Assembly: GCF_000003815.2 (NCBI RefSeq)
Contig: NC_049979.1
Span: 28,516,249 to 28,580,248 of the forward strand
From: Branchiostoma floridae
Taxonomy: Eukaryota > Chordata > Leptocardii > Amphioxiformes > Branchiostomatidae
DNA: 64,000 nt
Direction of reading: 5' to 3'
Made by a program: the position numbers and the translations under genes. Under the pieces are notes generated by a model. That model was given only the letters and a program-made list of their open reading frames with translations. It did not search any database and was not told the DNA's origin. This document shows positions 51,601 through 60,822 of the stretch, in pieces (the first letter of the stretch is position 1; each line of letters opens with the position of its first letter).

Positions 51601-54022
51601 TTCGTCACGCTACTGCTACAGGTAAGGCGTGAATGTCACGTGATGCCCACGTGTACCTCACGTGTATTTCACATGTATCCCACTTGTATACCATGTGTCT
51701 CCCACGTGCATGTCACGTGTACCCCGCGTGTTTCTCTGGCAACACCTGTTAGTTACAAGTTATTGCGGTTACTTTGCGAATTTTTCACCAATTTCCCCCT
51801 TGCGTTTACACTGACGTGCAACACACAGGTAAAATACATGACCTCTTCAAACAAAATGTCAGTGCCAGGAATGTCACATCCATATCCTCATGCAGTTTCG
51901 ACCCAAAATAAATACAAGATAACGTTATTGGAAATCGAGTCACCACAGAATTTAAAAGAAAGACAATGTAGAAAACAAAGGTTATTATAAAAGAGGATTG
52001 TTATCGTGCCTGTTGGCGACTAGTTTGCTGTTTTTCAAATTACGATTTTGTCTTTTTTTTTTAGTTTTCACAATTTTCATTGCTGGCGACCTTTGGCACC
52101 CTGTTGTACCCATTTAGGCCTGAGTGAAGCAAGAGAGTGTATAGGTACAACATTTGTGCCATTATTAGGCGATTCGAACCCAGCACCTCTGGACCAAACA
52201 CCTCACCACGACGCCACTTCAGTTCTATCCTAACTTATCTGTTCCCCATGTTAGGCCTACAAGTTCCACTGCCTTCCCCTGACCGGCCGCGCAGCCAATA
52301 AGGACTTCCGTACGTCCAACTACCTCCTGCGGAACTACACCGCTCTGGGGTGGAACCACCGTGTCGTCATCAGGGGCTTCCACGAACTCGCCAAGAACTG
52401 TGAACTCACCTCACGATTCCAGGTAATCGATGGCATTATATTTGTTTGGTAAGATTGACTGCAATTTCCGAGAATATATTTATCAGGCTGGTAAGTAATT
52501 GACTAGCAAAATTGTATACGACCATGTGTTTTTATTCACAACGACGTTACGGTTGCTGTCTGTCACCTTCTTCAGCGGACAATTCTAGCAGTAATGGTTC
52601 ATATTGTACTGCAGTATAGGTGTCGCTGCTTACACATGCGGTCCCAAACGTAAAGCATTTAGTTACACTATCATACAAAAATAGTTAAAGCCACTGCAAG
52701 TAAATTCTATGGATTATTATACATCAGCGCGCTCTATAATTCTTATCTGATTTTGAAAAACAAAACACAAGAATTTCCCCTGTAATTGATAGTTTCAGGA
52801 GGTTAGTACCAAAAGATACACATACTAGTATGTCCTTTTGTTACGGCCGGTCCTTGCGACTTTCGTAGGTACTTGGCGTGTGAATTTACTGCTATTCTAT
52901 ATGAATATGCAGACACGAGCGTCGGCGTACCCTCAGACAGTGTGGGACTGGGAGTTGAAGATTTTTCCCAAAGGCGCCACCAACTTCGACGAATTCCGAG
53001 CGGTACTGCAGGCTAACCTGATCCTAGACCAGTGCCGTCCCATCGAATTCTACATCAGGTTTGTGTAGTTGGTATACAACCTTATTTCACCAATATCCGC
53101 GGGTTAACCTATCTCCGTTGTTATATCCAACTGTGATATTTTCAAATATTGGGGTAACCTATATCTGCCATTACTAGAATATCAAACTACAGAACTAAAA
53201 TGTTACAGTTTGAAATCGCCGTCCGTGAACATGATATCCCCAATGAGGTTCATGGTGTCTCCAAATGAAGAAAAAAATGGACCATGGGTTACCTTGTGGA
53301 TAAAGGTGAACTAACAAGTGTGGCGACAAATAAATCACGTGAATTTTTGCCTGTTTTCGTATTAACTGCTGCAACTCGTAGTCAAATCGCTAGGTGGGGA
53401 TTATACCGTGAGTCTGACCTGGATGAAAATATGGGTCTTCAACTTGAGTTTCAGTTGTGCCATTGGGATGCGTGTGAATCAAACATTTGTACCTTTAAAA
53501 ATCCTCAAGTATAACTATAGTATTGTACGCAATGCTTTGCTTGACTCCTTCATCTATATCCGCAGGGTTACCAATATCCGTTGTTTTTAGGAACAGGGTA
53601 TTTAGGGATACTAGGTGGACATGTACAGACGGTGGTTTCAAACTGCAAAATTGGGAAAATATTGCAAGTTGAAACCACCACCCGTCGACTTGAATTCCCT
53701 ACATACCTTGCTTTCAAGTGCAATGTATAAAGTTGAACTAGCGTTAGCAATCCGGATTGAGTAAACATTTTGATGGATCTTGAGTATCATTAAACTGGCA
53801 AATTTCTCCGTTCTTTTTCTACACTTGTGCTACCGTAGCCTGGTGGACAACGACCAAATTCTGCGAGCTGTCGCCGGCAGAAAAAACTTCACCAAGTCCC
53901 GCTACACTGCTGATACGGAGATAGAGAAGGCCGTGGCGCTGTCGGAACTAAACGCGCCGGACTCCGAGCTTCTGTGTGGCGCGAACGTCATTCTACAAAT
54001 CATGATCAGACCTGTGCAATAG
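45353..54022 (+). CDS. BTBD17: BTBD17-like BTB-BACK protein with a split BTB domain (12 coding exons)
   Basis: The exons join in one frame to 697 residues. Residues 56-101 are the first half of a BTB fold (SDVKLRVGDITYHAHKMVLI, FDRMLSGEW). Residues 335-402 are the second half (YECIEVFPRFLKFLYG, LADKYNVADLRQVC). A BACK region (about 403-540) and a C-terminal domain with W-x-W strands (GWNHRVVIRGF, VWDWELKIFPKG, ending ILQIMIRPVQ) follow. From memory this order matches BTBD17. Unlike human BTBD17, as I recall it, no signal peptide is seen, so an intracellular role (adaptor, perhaps for a cullin-3 ligase) is possible but unproven. Residues 102-334 come from five phase-0 exons that interrupt the BTB fold. 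The start at 45353 has a GCCATGG context. A poly(A) signal is at 54521. Confidence 0.8.
46226..46405 (+). CDS. BTBD17: BTBD17-like cassette exon A
   Basis: Acceptor TCTCTAG, donor AAAG|GTTTCG (weak). It is 180 bp, phase 0 at both ends. It encodes AEAEDMYLGSS... with an acidic stretch DLDADEEIAAIL and a Gly/Ser-rich end. Confidence 0.65.
46518..46698. mobile_element. Foldback family 2 in an intron between cassette exons
   Basis: GTAGTTCACCTTTATCCGCA is inverted as GCGGATAAAGGTGAACTAAC. The CGACGGAC core is lost. Confidence 0.65.
46971..47060 (+). CDS. BTBD17: BTBD17-like cassette exon B
   Basis: Acceptor ATGCGCCAG, donor CCAG|GTGCGA. It is 90 bp, phase 0 at both ends: ALPVFEADDSYQDTSLSSIV, DERRYTCLYQ. 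The acceptor has a poor pyrimidine tract. Confidence 0.55.
47694..47765 (+). CDS. BTBD17: BTBD17-like cassette exon C
   Basis: Acceptor TCTATACTAG, donor AAAG|GTCGGA (weak). It is 72 bp, phase 0 at both ends: PEAEGGLTEGAVGGCVEDGK, DIRK. Confidence 0.55.
48043..48267 (+). CDS. BTBD17: BTBD17-like cassette exon D
   Basis: Acceptor TCTCATTATACAG, donor CGAG|GTTGTA (weak). It is 225 bp, phase 0 at both ends. It starts VYHFVEESNSQVFYDCQDEV and has a basic, proline-containing stretch with PPVPER, which fits a PxxPxR SH3 ligand (inference). Confidence 0.65.
48445..48665. mobile_element. MITE family 3 in an intron of the BTBD17-like gene
   Basis: CTCTTTCATACTTCCGACTA with GTAATATGTCAAAGATGAAG faces CTTTACCTTTGACATATTAC and TGCGTACTTGGAAGTGTGAA. 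Confidence 0.75.
48817..48948 (+). CDS. BTBD17: BTBD17-like cassette exon E
   Basis: Acceptor TCAATAG, donor CCAG|GTATTG. It is 132 bp, phase 0 at both ends. It encodes an acidic serine cluster (CESSDDSDDDFSECSF), the kind of site casein kinase 2 favours. Confidence 0.65.
49430..49545. mobile_element. LINE-end-like repeat
   Basis: AGGTGTCGCTGCTAACAATG, CCAAACGTAAAG recurs as AGGTGTCGCTGCTTACACAT, CCAAACGTAAAG near 52619. GACGGTCACCGAAACGCCGG resembles words I recall from LINE ends. Confidence 0.35.
49907..50110 (+). CDS. BTBD17: BTBD17-like exon: second half of BTB
   Basis: Acceptor CCCCATCAG, donor AGAG|GTAACC. It is 204 bp in phase 0: EVELIEPYECIEVFPRFLKF, LYGCHVVLNRENTLPVLVLA, DKYNVADLRQVC. 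Joined directly to exon 1 it would rebuild an ordinary BTB fold. Confidence 0.9.
50118..50185 (-). repeat. Single dispersed unit of the 25-kb tandem repeat
   Basis: On the - strand it reads AAGCTGGTGTGTTACGCCGA, TTATACCGACTATATAG, GATACAGATACAG, as in the array at 24866-25350. It begins 8 bp inside the intron after a BTBD17-like exon. Confidence 0.6.
50856..51034 (+). CDS. BTBD17: BTBD17-like exon: start of BACK
   Basis: Acceptor TTTTATTGCAG, donor TAAG|GTACAG. It encodes VFHVWFQYATKCYHKALIGA through QLVEFLCSSDL and ends in phase 2. Confidence 0.85.
51411..51621 (+). CDS. BTBD17: BTBD17-like exon: rest of BACK
   Basis: Acceptor TGTTTTTTCAG, donor ACAG|GTAAGG. It encodes IKDEFELFRAVERWLNATGH, RLKVLLQHIRFPMMAPEQLC and onward to HLFVTLLLQ, the helical repeat typical of BACK domains. 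Confidence 0.9.
52085..52225 (-). mobile_element. tRNA-derived SINE in an intron of the BTBD17-like gene
   Basis: On the - strand GTGGCGTCGTGGTGAGGTGT is A box-like and GGGTTCGAATCGCC is a good B box. Confidence 0.55.
52255..52422 (+). CDS. BTBD17: BTBD17-like exon: after BACK
   Basis: Acceptor CCATGTTAG, donor CCAG|GTAATC. It encodes AYKFHCLPLTGRAANKDFRT, SNYLLRNYTALGWNHRVVIR. The AYxFH...YL start resembles human BTBD17 as I recall it. Confidence 0.85.
52913..53058 (+). CDS. BTBD17: BTBD17-like exon: C-terminal domain
   Basis: Acceptor AATATGCAG, donor TCAG|GTTTGT. It encodes TRASAYPQTVWDWELKIFPK, GATNFDEFRAVLQANLILDQ and onward, in a strand pattern that looks somewhat MATH-like (low confidence). 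It ends in phase 2. Confidence 0.85.
53083..53316. mobile_element. Foldback family 2, diverged copy
   Basis: CCGCGGGTTAACCTATCTCC faces GGTTACCTTGTGGATAAAGG. GCCGTCCGTGAACATGATAT remains of the stem. Confidence 0.6.
53553..53748. mobile_element. Foldback family 2, copy next to the last exon
   Basis: TACAGACGGTGGTTTCAAAC is inverted as GTTGAAACCACCACCCGTCG. It ends GAACTAGCGTTAGC, about 90 bp before the last exon. Confidence 0.7.
53839..54022 (+). CDS. BTBD17: BTBD17-like last coding exon
   Basis: Acceptor GCTACCGTAG. The first base completes AGC (Ser). It encodes LVDNDQILRAVAGRKNFTKS to ANVILQIMIRPVQ, then TAG. Confidence 0.85.
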
Positions 54023-54520
54023 CTGAGGATTTAGAATTGAAGAGCAATAATTATCAACACACACTATCTCTAGGATCATCCCTAGATTTCCATAAACATC
54101 GCCCCATTTTCCCAGGGGCTTTGTTTTCAAGTCTAGAGTATGGGTTTCCCATGGTACGATTCCCAGAGATCAAATTCAAATTGCCCGGATGTATAGCAGA
54201 AGCCATGAGTTTTTGGCAACGCCTATGGGGCGGGGCGAGTGACGTACTGCGATCTAGGTCTCCGTCAAAGTTCAAAAGAAAGACGATGTGAAATTGACAA
54301 GAACAGTGATGAAACAACGATGTCAATCAAAAGTTATGGTAACTTCATATTCATGCCATAAATGTGTTAGAGTATGCCAAATCCTGCGTTATAAATGCAT
54401 AAGCGAAGCAAATTGTGAACAGTCAGCATAATTTCCAATAATGACTAATAGTATGCTTGTTGCCATTGGCTTTACATTTCAAGAAAGATATCATTGTGAT
54501 TATAGTGTGCTATTTCCAAG

Positions 54521-54526
54521 AATAAA
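54521..54526 (+). terminator. BTBD17: Polyadenylation signal of the BTBD17-like gene
   Basis: AATAAA lies 499 bp past the stop codon (CCAAGAATAAAAG). No better one lies between. Confidence 0.6.
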
Positions 54527-55600
54527 AGATTTATGCACTTTCAAAACTTGTTTTTTATGTCATGGTTTCGTTTTAATGTTATGGCTAGGGTGTAATGGTT
54601 AGGGTGTTTGACCCAAAACTCGGAGTCCTGGGTTGGAATCTCATGACATACCACGTGTCCTAGGGAAAGGCACTTTGCGCACACGGCTTTCCTTGCCCCA
54701 GCCATGTGTAAAAATGGGTACCTGACTTCGGTTGGGGAGGTAAAATGCGATGGAAGGAGAGGGATGGGCTTCGCCTGAACCAATACCGTATCCAAGACAC
54801 AGTGGATAACAACCCACTGCTCCTATGACCTCAAAAGAACTATAGGACTACCTTATAATTAACCTATACTAGTATGTTCTTTGTATGTGGCACTTTTCAC
54901 ATAAATTAAAAAGAAAATTTGATTGCAGTGACACATAAATTTAAAAAAAAACGTTTGCTGGGCTATACTATATTACGTGTTGATCCTATGATAGTTTTCA
55001 ATTTCATGAAAAAGAACATGAAAATCACAAGACAAACATGCTGCGTTTTCTCTAAAATCTTCGCCATTTAATAAACACCATGTGGACATTGATAACCGTT
55101 ACAGTGATATTTTGGAAAATCACAACTTTACGCAACATATAGGTGAATTACAACCAGAAGTGGAGATGCGTTTACATTGTACAATGCTGTCTGTACTTTA
55201 CGTCTATAATACAATACAATCTTTCAATCTCACAATGCAACACAATACAATACAATACAATACAATACAAAACAATACAATATAACAATGCTTAATTGAT
55301 CATTTGTACAAATATCGATAATAGTAATCTGCTTAAACAATAAAAACGGAATTCCTACCTCCTAGCTTTCAACAAATTTGTGTGATAGATTAATAATGGT
55401 CTCAATTCCAGCTCGTCATAGACAAAACCATTAAAATGATAAATAATGTAACATTTCTGACATGTGTTAGTTACTAGTAGTTGATGGTAAGCATCACAAT
55501 GAATAAATAATGTAAATGTGTGTAAATTTCATAAAATCAATTGCATTGAGGTGTGAGGTCACCGAACTCTAGTTTTAAAATTGAAGGCTTATTTAAAAAA
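54527..55600. other. Intergenic between two tail-to-tail genes
   Basis: It holds the SINE at 54585-54815 and a (AATAC)n run near 55240-55270. Nothing else is recognised. Confidence 0.5.
54585..54815 (+). mobile_element. tRNA-derived SINE, family A, best copy
   Basis: A box-like GGTGTAATGGTTAGGGTGTT, B box-like GGGTTGGAATCTCATGA, then body GGGTACCTGACTTCGGTTGG and ACACAGTGGATAACAACC. Confidence 0.7.
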
Positions 55601-55614
55601 TAACTTCGTATTTA

Positions 55615-55898
55615 CAGGCCACCGTATGAGTCTGAGTTCAACCGTTCTATCGTTTGTACTTCTCGGCCACCGTATCAGTCTGAGTTCAACCGCTCTATCG
55701 TTTGTACTTCTCGGCCACCGTATCAGTATGAGGTCAACCGCTTTATCGTTTGTACTTCTAGGCCACCGTATTAGTCTGAGGTCAACCGTTCTATCGTTTG
55801 TACTTCTAGGCCACCGTATCAGTCTGACATCAACCGCTTTATCGTTTGTACTTCTCGGCCACCGTATCAGTCTGACATCAGCCGCTTTACCGTTATCA
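55615..55898. repeat. 48-bp tandem repeat at the end of the LRR gene
   Basis: There are about six units of CTCGGCCACCGTATCAGTCT, GAGTTCAACCGCTCTATCGT, TTGTACTT. Because 48 is a multiple of three, both strands stay open across it (for example ...RLIRWPRSTND... on the - strand). The array stops at the LRR stop codon, so it is 3' untranslated sequence of that gene. Confidence 0.85.
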
Positions 55899-58800
55899 CT
55901 ATAACACTTCGTCGTTCTCATACGCATGACTGCTGTCCTCCGTTTGTCCGTCATCACTTGTGAAACCGTCTTCTTGATTTTTTGGGCGACTAATTGTTTC
56001 ACTTGAGGGAATGTCATGTGCGCCCTGTCCAGAAACAGTGTCTTCGTCTTTTATTTCCTGATTGGTATGGCGTTGTGGATTGTACTTGTCCTCTTCTTTA
56101 TTATGGGCGTACGCGTTTGTTATAGCCTTTTGTGGGGTTTGCTCATGACCTATTTCATGGTCCTGGTCGCGGGGCATGTCTTCAGACTGATGCGCACCTT
56201 GCGGATTACATTGGTAGTGTATGTTTTCCGTCACGAAAATTTCTGGAAAGCTGCAAAGGGGAAGAAGATCTAGAGACATTGGCTTTTGGTTCTTTCTACA
56301 TGAAGCGTCTTTGTCTTTTATTTCACAATTCACGTCTTCTTCTTTTATTTCCCAGTAGGTATGGTGTTGTGGATTGTACTCGTCCTCTTCGTTAATTTGG
56401 GCGTACGCGTTTGTTGTACGAGTTTTTGGGGTTTGCCCATTGTCTATTTCATGGCCATGAGGCATGTCTTCGGACTGATGCGCACCTTGCGGATTACATT
56501 GGTAGTGTATGTTTTCCGTCACGAAAATTTCTGGAAAGCTGGAAAGGGTACAGATTGGATTTTGGTTCTTTCCAGATGAAGCGTCTTTGTCTTTTATTTC
56601 GCAATTCACGTCTTCTTCTTTTATTTCCCAGTAGGTATGGTGTTGTGGATTGTACTCGTCCTCTTCGTTAATTTGGGCGTACGCGTTTGTTGTAGCCGTT
56701 TGTGGGGTTTGTTCATTGTCTATTTCATGGCCATGAGGCATGTCTTCGGACTGATGCGCACCTTGCGGATTACACTGGTAGTGTATGTTTTCCATCACGG
56801 AAATTTCTGATAAGCTGGAAAGGGGAACAGGAGAGATTGGATTTGTGTTCTTTCCAGGTGAAGCGTCTTTGTAATTTATTTTGAAATGCACGTTAGTGTC
56901 TTCATCTTTTATTTCCCAGTAGGTGTGGTGTTGAGGATTGTACTCCTCTTCTTCATTAATTTGGGCGTACGCGTTTGTTGTAGCCGTTTGTTGGCCATTG
57001 TCTATTTCATTCCTCTGGGGCATGTTCTCGGGCCGACGCGCCCCTTGCGGATTACATTGGAAGCGTAACTCTATAATTTCTGTCACTGAAAGGCTTGGAA
57101 AGCTGGAAAGGGATTGAGGAAAGTTAGCACGGTCTGCCGATCGTCCTGTAATCATGCCGTTATCTCTGTTTTCATTTTTCATTCTTCGTCTGATTCCGTA
57201 GCATAATGAAGCCACGAGAAATATCACAACAAATGCAACCCCCGCTACTGCTGAACCTACTATGATATATAGCCCTTTTGAAAATGCTTTTCCTGTTTTT
57301 CCAGATGCCTCCTTTTTAGTTTGTGATGTCGCCGTGCCATTTGTAAAGACTTCTGACATTGTTGTTTCGGACGTTACAGATGTTGCTGTTGTTATTTTTG
57401 TTGTTGTTGTTGTTGTTGTTATTATTGTTGTTGTCGTTTTCTCTGACGATGTAGTATGCATAAACATTGCGGTTGTGTCTACAAGATGAACGGTTCCATC
57501 TGTAACCGTAGGCTCCTCTCTTAAACAGTTCAGACCGTTTGCCACTTCTTCCATTCCGAACGCTTTGAATTTCCCATTATATATTTCATCTTCAACAAGA
57601 GTAAAACACGGCACCATATTCCAAACTCTTTCCGGACGGACCCCGGGCGTGAAATCTGCCATTACGATGAAATCCTGTTTGTCTGGTTTGATCGAACCTC
57701 TGTAACCATCCCCTCTGTAACCGCCACCTAAATCCTCGTTGTTTTCTACGCCGGATATTCGCAGATTGTATGCCCCTTTTGAAGGCAATGTTATCCCGCC
57801 AGGCTCTTTCCACGCCTCGGCACACCGGGACGTAGAAGGCACGTGTCTACGCTTTTCTCCATTCTTCACCAAGATAGCGAAAGGAGGTTGCAAATGACCC
57901 AGCATACATGGATACGTGAAGCCTTTGAGGCACGCCTTCGAAACCTCTGGTGGAAAATTCACGCAGCGGGGAAATCCCATAGCACCCTTCTCCATGTCAT
58001 ACAAATCGAAAGAAAACCTGCCTTCTTCCTCTTCTTCGTAAACCATTTGAAGAAGGATATTGGCAACGTGGATTTTGGTCACATACCTTGCCTTCTGCTT
58101 GCACGATGATACCACAATCTTCCATGGCATATTGACATCAACCTTGTCTTTAGAGACGAACAGGGTATTACCGCCAAGCGCCAATCTATCCAGTTTCAAC
58201 AGAAACGATTCTCTTGGCAGACACACTAAAGCGTTGTGACTGAGATCTAGGGACTGCAGTTTGGGTAAAGACTCATACGTGTTCGGTGAAAACGACTCGA
58301 TTTTGTTTCCAGCAAGAAGAAGCGTTGCGAGACGGATCAATCCGACAAAAGAGAGGTTTTGTATTTGCCGTAGAGCGTTATTCCGTAAATCTAACGTAAG
58401 AAGGAGGCTCAGCGGTTCAAAACAATAAGGTTCTAAACTCGATATTCTATTATGAGAGAAAGAGAGCTGGTTGAGATTATATATGCCCCATGCATTGTTA
58501 ACGCTGTACCAGTATCTAGGAACACGCGTTATCATGTTTTGGTCTAAATATAACTCTCGTAGGAGCATAAACTTTGTAAATGTAGCTCTTTCTATTTCGG
58601 TTATTCCCGTGTCCATTAGAAGAAGGGTGAAGAGACGGGAATCGTTACCAAGCATAGCTAGCTTTTGTGATGATAGCATGCCGAACTTCAAGCCTCTAAC
58701 AGCGAACCAAAGTGATTTTGAAAAACAGTCGCCATGTGCACTAGCACTGGGCCCAGAAAAAAGCTGTTGATCACTACTACATGATGTGCACACAGACTTG

Positions 58801-58985
58801 TGATACTTGTAGTACGTAGAAAGATATTCTTTTTCCAGAAATGTTATGTTAGTGTCCATGCAAAATGCCCACTCTCGCCTTTCACAGCTTGGTAAGCAAC
58901 TCTGACGGCTCAACTGGCGGGACGCCGTATACGAGGTGAGAATAACAATAAGAACGCCAAATATGCACAGAAATCTGGACATCAT
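55899..58985 (-). CDS. LRR transmembrane receptor with repeated tyrosine modules in its tail
   Basis: An intact 1028-residue frame in one exon. Residues 1-21 are a signal peptide. A cysteine cluster (30-87) precedes about six leucine-rich repeats (about 115-280; LRELYLDQNMI, LLTLDLRNNAL, LQSLDLSHNAL). Residues 295-490 form a cysteine-containing region I do not recognise. Residues 504-565 are a Thr-rich, mucin-like stalk. Residues 571-597 span the membrane (GLYIIVGSAVAGVAFVVIFL). The 430-residue tail holds four repeats of about 92-96 residues, starting near 640, 734, 825 and 921. Three of them carry Y-A-Q-I, Y-N-P-Q and Y-W-E-I (Tyr 673/682/689, 769/778/785, 861/870/877); the fourth keeps only Y-N-P-Q (968). 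TTCACCATGATG is a good start. It resembles immune-type or neuronal LRR receptors in layout only; no orthologue recognised. Confidence 0.85.
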   Translation of the reverse strand: MMSRFLCIFGVLIVILTSYTASRQLSRQSCLPSCERREWAFCMDTNITFLEKEYLSTYYKYHKSVCTSCSSDQQLFSGPSASAHGDCFSKSLWFAVRGLKFGMLSSQKLAMLGNDSRLFTLLLMDTGITEIERATFTKFMLLRELYLDQNMITRVPRYWYSVNNAWGIYNLNQLSFSHNRISSLEPYCFEPLSLLLTLDLRNNALRQIQNLSFVGLIRLATLLLAGNKIESFSPNTYESLPKLQSLDLSHNALVCLPRESFLLKLDRLALGGNTLFVSKDKVDVNMPWKIVVSSCKQKARYVTKIHVANILLQMVYEEEEEGRFSFDLYDMEKGAMGFPRCVNFPPEVSKACLKGFTYPCMLGHLQPPFAILVKNGEKRRHVPSTSRCAEAWKEPGGITLPSKGAYNLRISGVENNEDLGGGYRGDGYRGSIKPDKQDFIVMADFTPGVRPERVWNMVPCFTLVEDEIYNGKFKAFGMEEVANGLNCLREEPTVTDGTVHLVDTTAMFMHTTSSEKTTTTIITTTTTTTKITTATSVTSETTMSEVFTNGTATSQTKKEASGKTGKAFSKGLYIIVGSAVAGVAFVVIFLVASLCYGIRRRMKNENRDNGMITGRSADRANFPQSLSSFPSLSVTEIIELRFQCNPQGARRPENMPQRNEIDNGQQTATTNAYAQINEEEEYNPQHHTYWEIKDEDTNVHFKINYKDASPGKNTNPISPVPLSSLSEISVMENIHYQCNPQGAHQSEDMPHGHEIDNEQTPQTATTNAYAQINEEDEYNPQHHTYWEIKEEDVNCEIKDKDASSGKNQNPICTLSSFPEIFVTENIHYQCNPQGAHQSEDMPHGHEIDNGQTPKTRTTNAYAQINEEDEYNPQHHTYWEIKEEDVNCEIKDKDASCRKNQKPMSLDLLPLCSFPEIFVTENIHYQCNPQGAHQSEDMPRDQDHEIGHEQTPQKAITNAYAHNKEEDKYNPQRHTNQEIKDEDTVSGQGAHDIPSSETISRPKNQEDGFTSDDGQTEDSSHAYENDEVL
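55950..57090 (-). repeat. Intragenic repeats coding the receptor tail, about 276-bp unit
   Basis: Four units, recognisable by HYQCNPQGAHQSEDMPHG and NAYAQINEEDEYNPQHHTYW in the protein. Units 2 and 3 are almost identical, so duplication or gene conversion is recent. Unit 4 is diverged. Confidence 0.85.
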
Positions 58986-59059
58986 GGTGAAATAATATCG
59001 TCAATTTCTCGCCCCGCTTTTTTTCTTCTCCGTCACAAATTTCCAGTTCTGCTAAAAGT

Positions 59060-59066
59060 TTTAAAT
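59060..59066 (-). promoter_or_regulatory. Possible TATA-like box of the LRR gene
   Basis: On the - strand GGGATTTAAAACTTTTAGC lies about 75 bp before the ATG. A start near 59030 would give a short leader. Confidence 0.25.
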
Positions 59067-59754
59067 CCCAGAAACCACTTTTCGTTCAGCTCTTGGATGT
59101 CCGTTGTAATTTTTACCTACAATTATGTGTATTGTGAGTCCCGAGAGAAATAGAGACCGAGACCGGTACGTCCGAATGCGCGAGAAAAACAACAACAACA
59201 ACAACAACGAAATCTTCCTTTACCTGAAAGACGCTTGTTGGAAGTTGCAAAGCGCTGAATGAGTATCGGACGACTTGGCTGTACCGACGGCTGGGTAGGT
59301 CTTGTGCAACGATGCCAATACGGCCAGTCAGGATTTGATACCACGAATTTGTACCGCAGTAGACTATCGGTTTAGTTCACTTGTCGCTGGGTCCCGTGTT
59401 GATTTTAACTGCGGGTAAAAAAAACCCTTTGGGTTCCCGCCGTGCCCAAAGATAGTCTGGTTGCCACTGGGATTCCAACGGAGCCGCGTAGGTGTTACAC
59501 CCGTTAGTGCAAAAAAACAGCGCGCTAACTACCCACCTAGGCCTTTTTTTCCAAGTGTGACCGTAGCAAAAAATGGTGTTTCAGTTTTTTTCTAAGGTAG
59601 CCAAAACACACAACGATATTTTCTAATGTTGAACACAAAATCTGTACGGTCGAAAGGAAAGGCTAACGCAGTTCAACTGTATCTCTCTGGTTCGTTTTCG
59701 GTAACCACGATCTGTGGAGGTTGCTGTCCACAGTAATGGTGCCAAGCGGCTTTG
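59067..59754. other. Upstream of the LRR gene, nothing coding
   Basis: It contains (ACA)n near 59190 and a stretch near 59390-59500 distantly like the GC-rich repeat family 5. Confidence 0.4.
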
Positions 59755-59934
59755 AGTGACACTCTATTTATTTGCGAGGACAGACTAATTTCTTGTATTC
59801 GACCCACTTGGACGTTTGCCATGCGCTAGCGAACACGTGTGCTGGATAAACGGGACATTTAGTCCGCCTGACTGGCACAACACGTGTCACTTTATACGTT
59901 AAAGAGTACTGTAGTTATCCGCGACCCATGGCGA

Positions 59935-60290
59935 CTAACAGGTTAACACACCTATACTGGTTCTGAACACCATCCACATACAGGTAATCACACCTGTCCC
60001 TAGCCCTGAACAAAATCCACACACAGGTATACATGCCTGTCCCCGGTGCTGAACAAAATCCACACACAGGTATACATGCCTGTCCCCGGTGCTGAACAAA
60101 ATCCACACACAGGTATACATGCCTGTCCCCGGTGCTGAACACCATCAACACAGATAAACACACCTGTCCGTGTATTGAACACCATCAACACACTGTCAGA
60201 TAAACAACGTCCACACACATGTAAACACACCTGTCCCTAGTGCTTAACACCATAAATACACATGTACTTAAAATGCTGCACCCCATTTAC
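59935..60290. repeat. Minisatellite array 1, 43-bp unit
   Basis: Units of the type GCTGAACAAAATCCACACAC, AGGTATACATGCCTGTCCCC, GGT, at least five with decay at both ends. Confidence 0.85.
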
Positions 60291-60822
60291 ACACAGCAAA
60301 CATAGCTATTATTGGTGCTAAACACCATTCAATTTTATTTTAAGATAGGAGGTAGTGAACCCCTTCAAATATGTCATATACGCCACGTGGGGTGGGGTCA
60401 TTTTCCAGCAGAGGTCTGAGAGAAATTTGGGAGGAGGGTTCGCATTGGAAGGCTAATAGCCTGATACTAACCGTAACCGTTAAACCATTCCTTTACCTCC
60501 CCCTAACATTATGGTCCTCACCCCAAACCTAATCCCAAATTAACGTTGAAGCACTGCCCGTCGGAGACAAAAATCTGGCGGAGCAGAAATTTGGCGCGAC
60601 ACCCGATAAAGAAGAATGACCCATTTAGTGGTCACTGACTTATGAATGACTGATGAGTGACACTTCATGTATTGGCAAGGACAGACTAATTTCCTGCATT
60701 GGACCCAAATAGGTGTTTAAAGCGCGGCAACGAACACGTGTTCTGGATAAACTAAAAATAAAGTCCATATTGCCCACCTGAGTTGCACAACAAACGCCAC
60801 GTTACTTGTTAATTAAAGAGTA

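Noticed and set aside
53284-53590. Open frames between the last two BTBD17-like exons
   Set aside because: They overlap foldback family 2 and are skipped by clear splice sites with matching phase.
57262-57489. Valine-rich frame on the + strand
   Set aside because: It is the antisense of the receptor's threonine-rich stalk.
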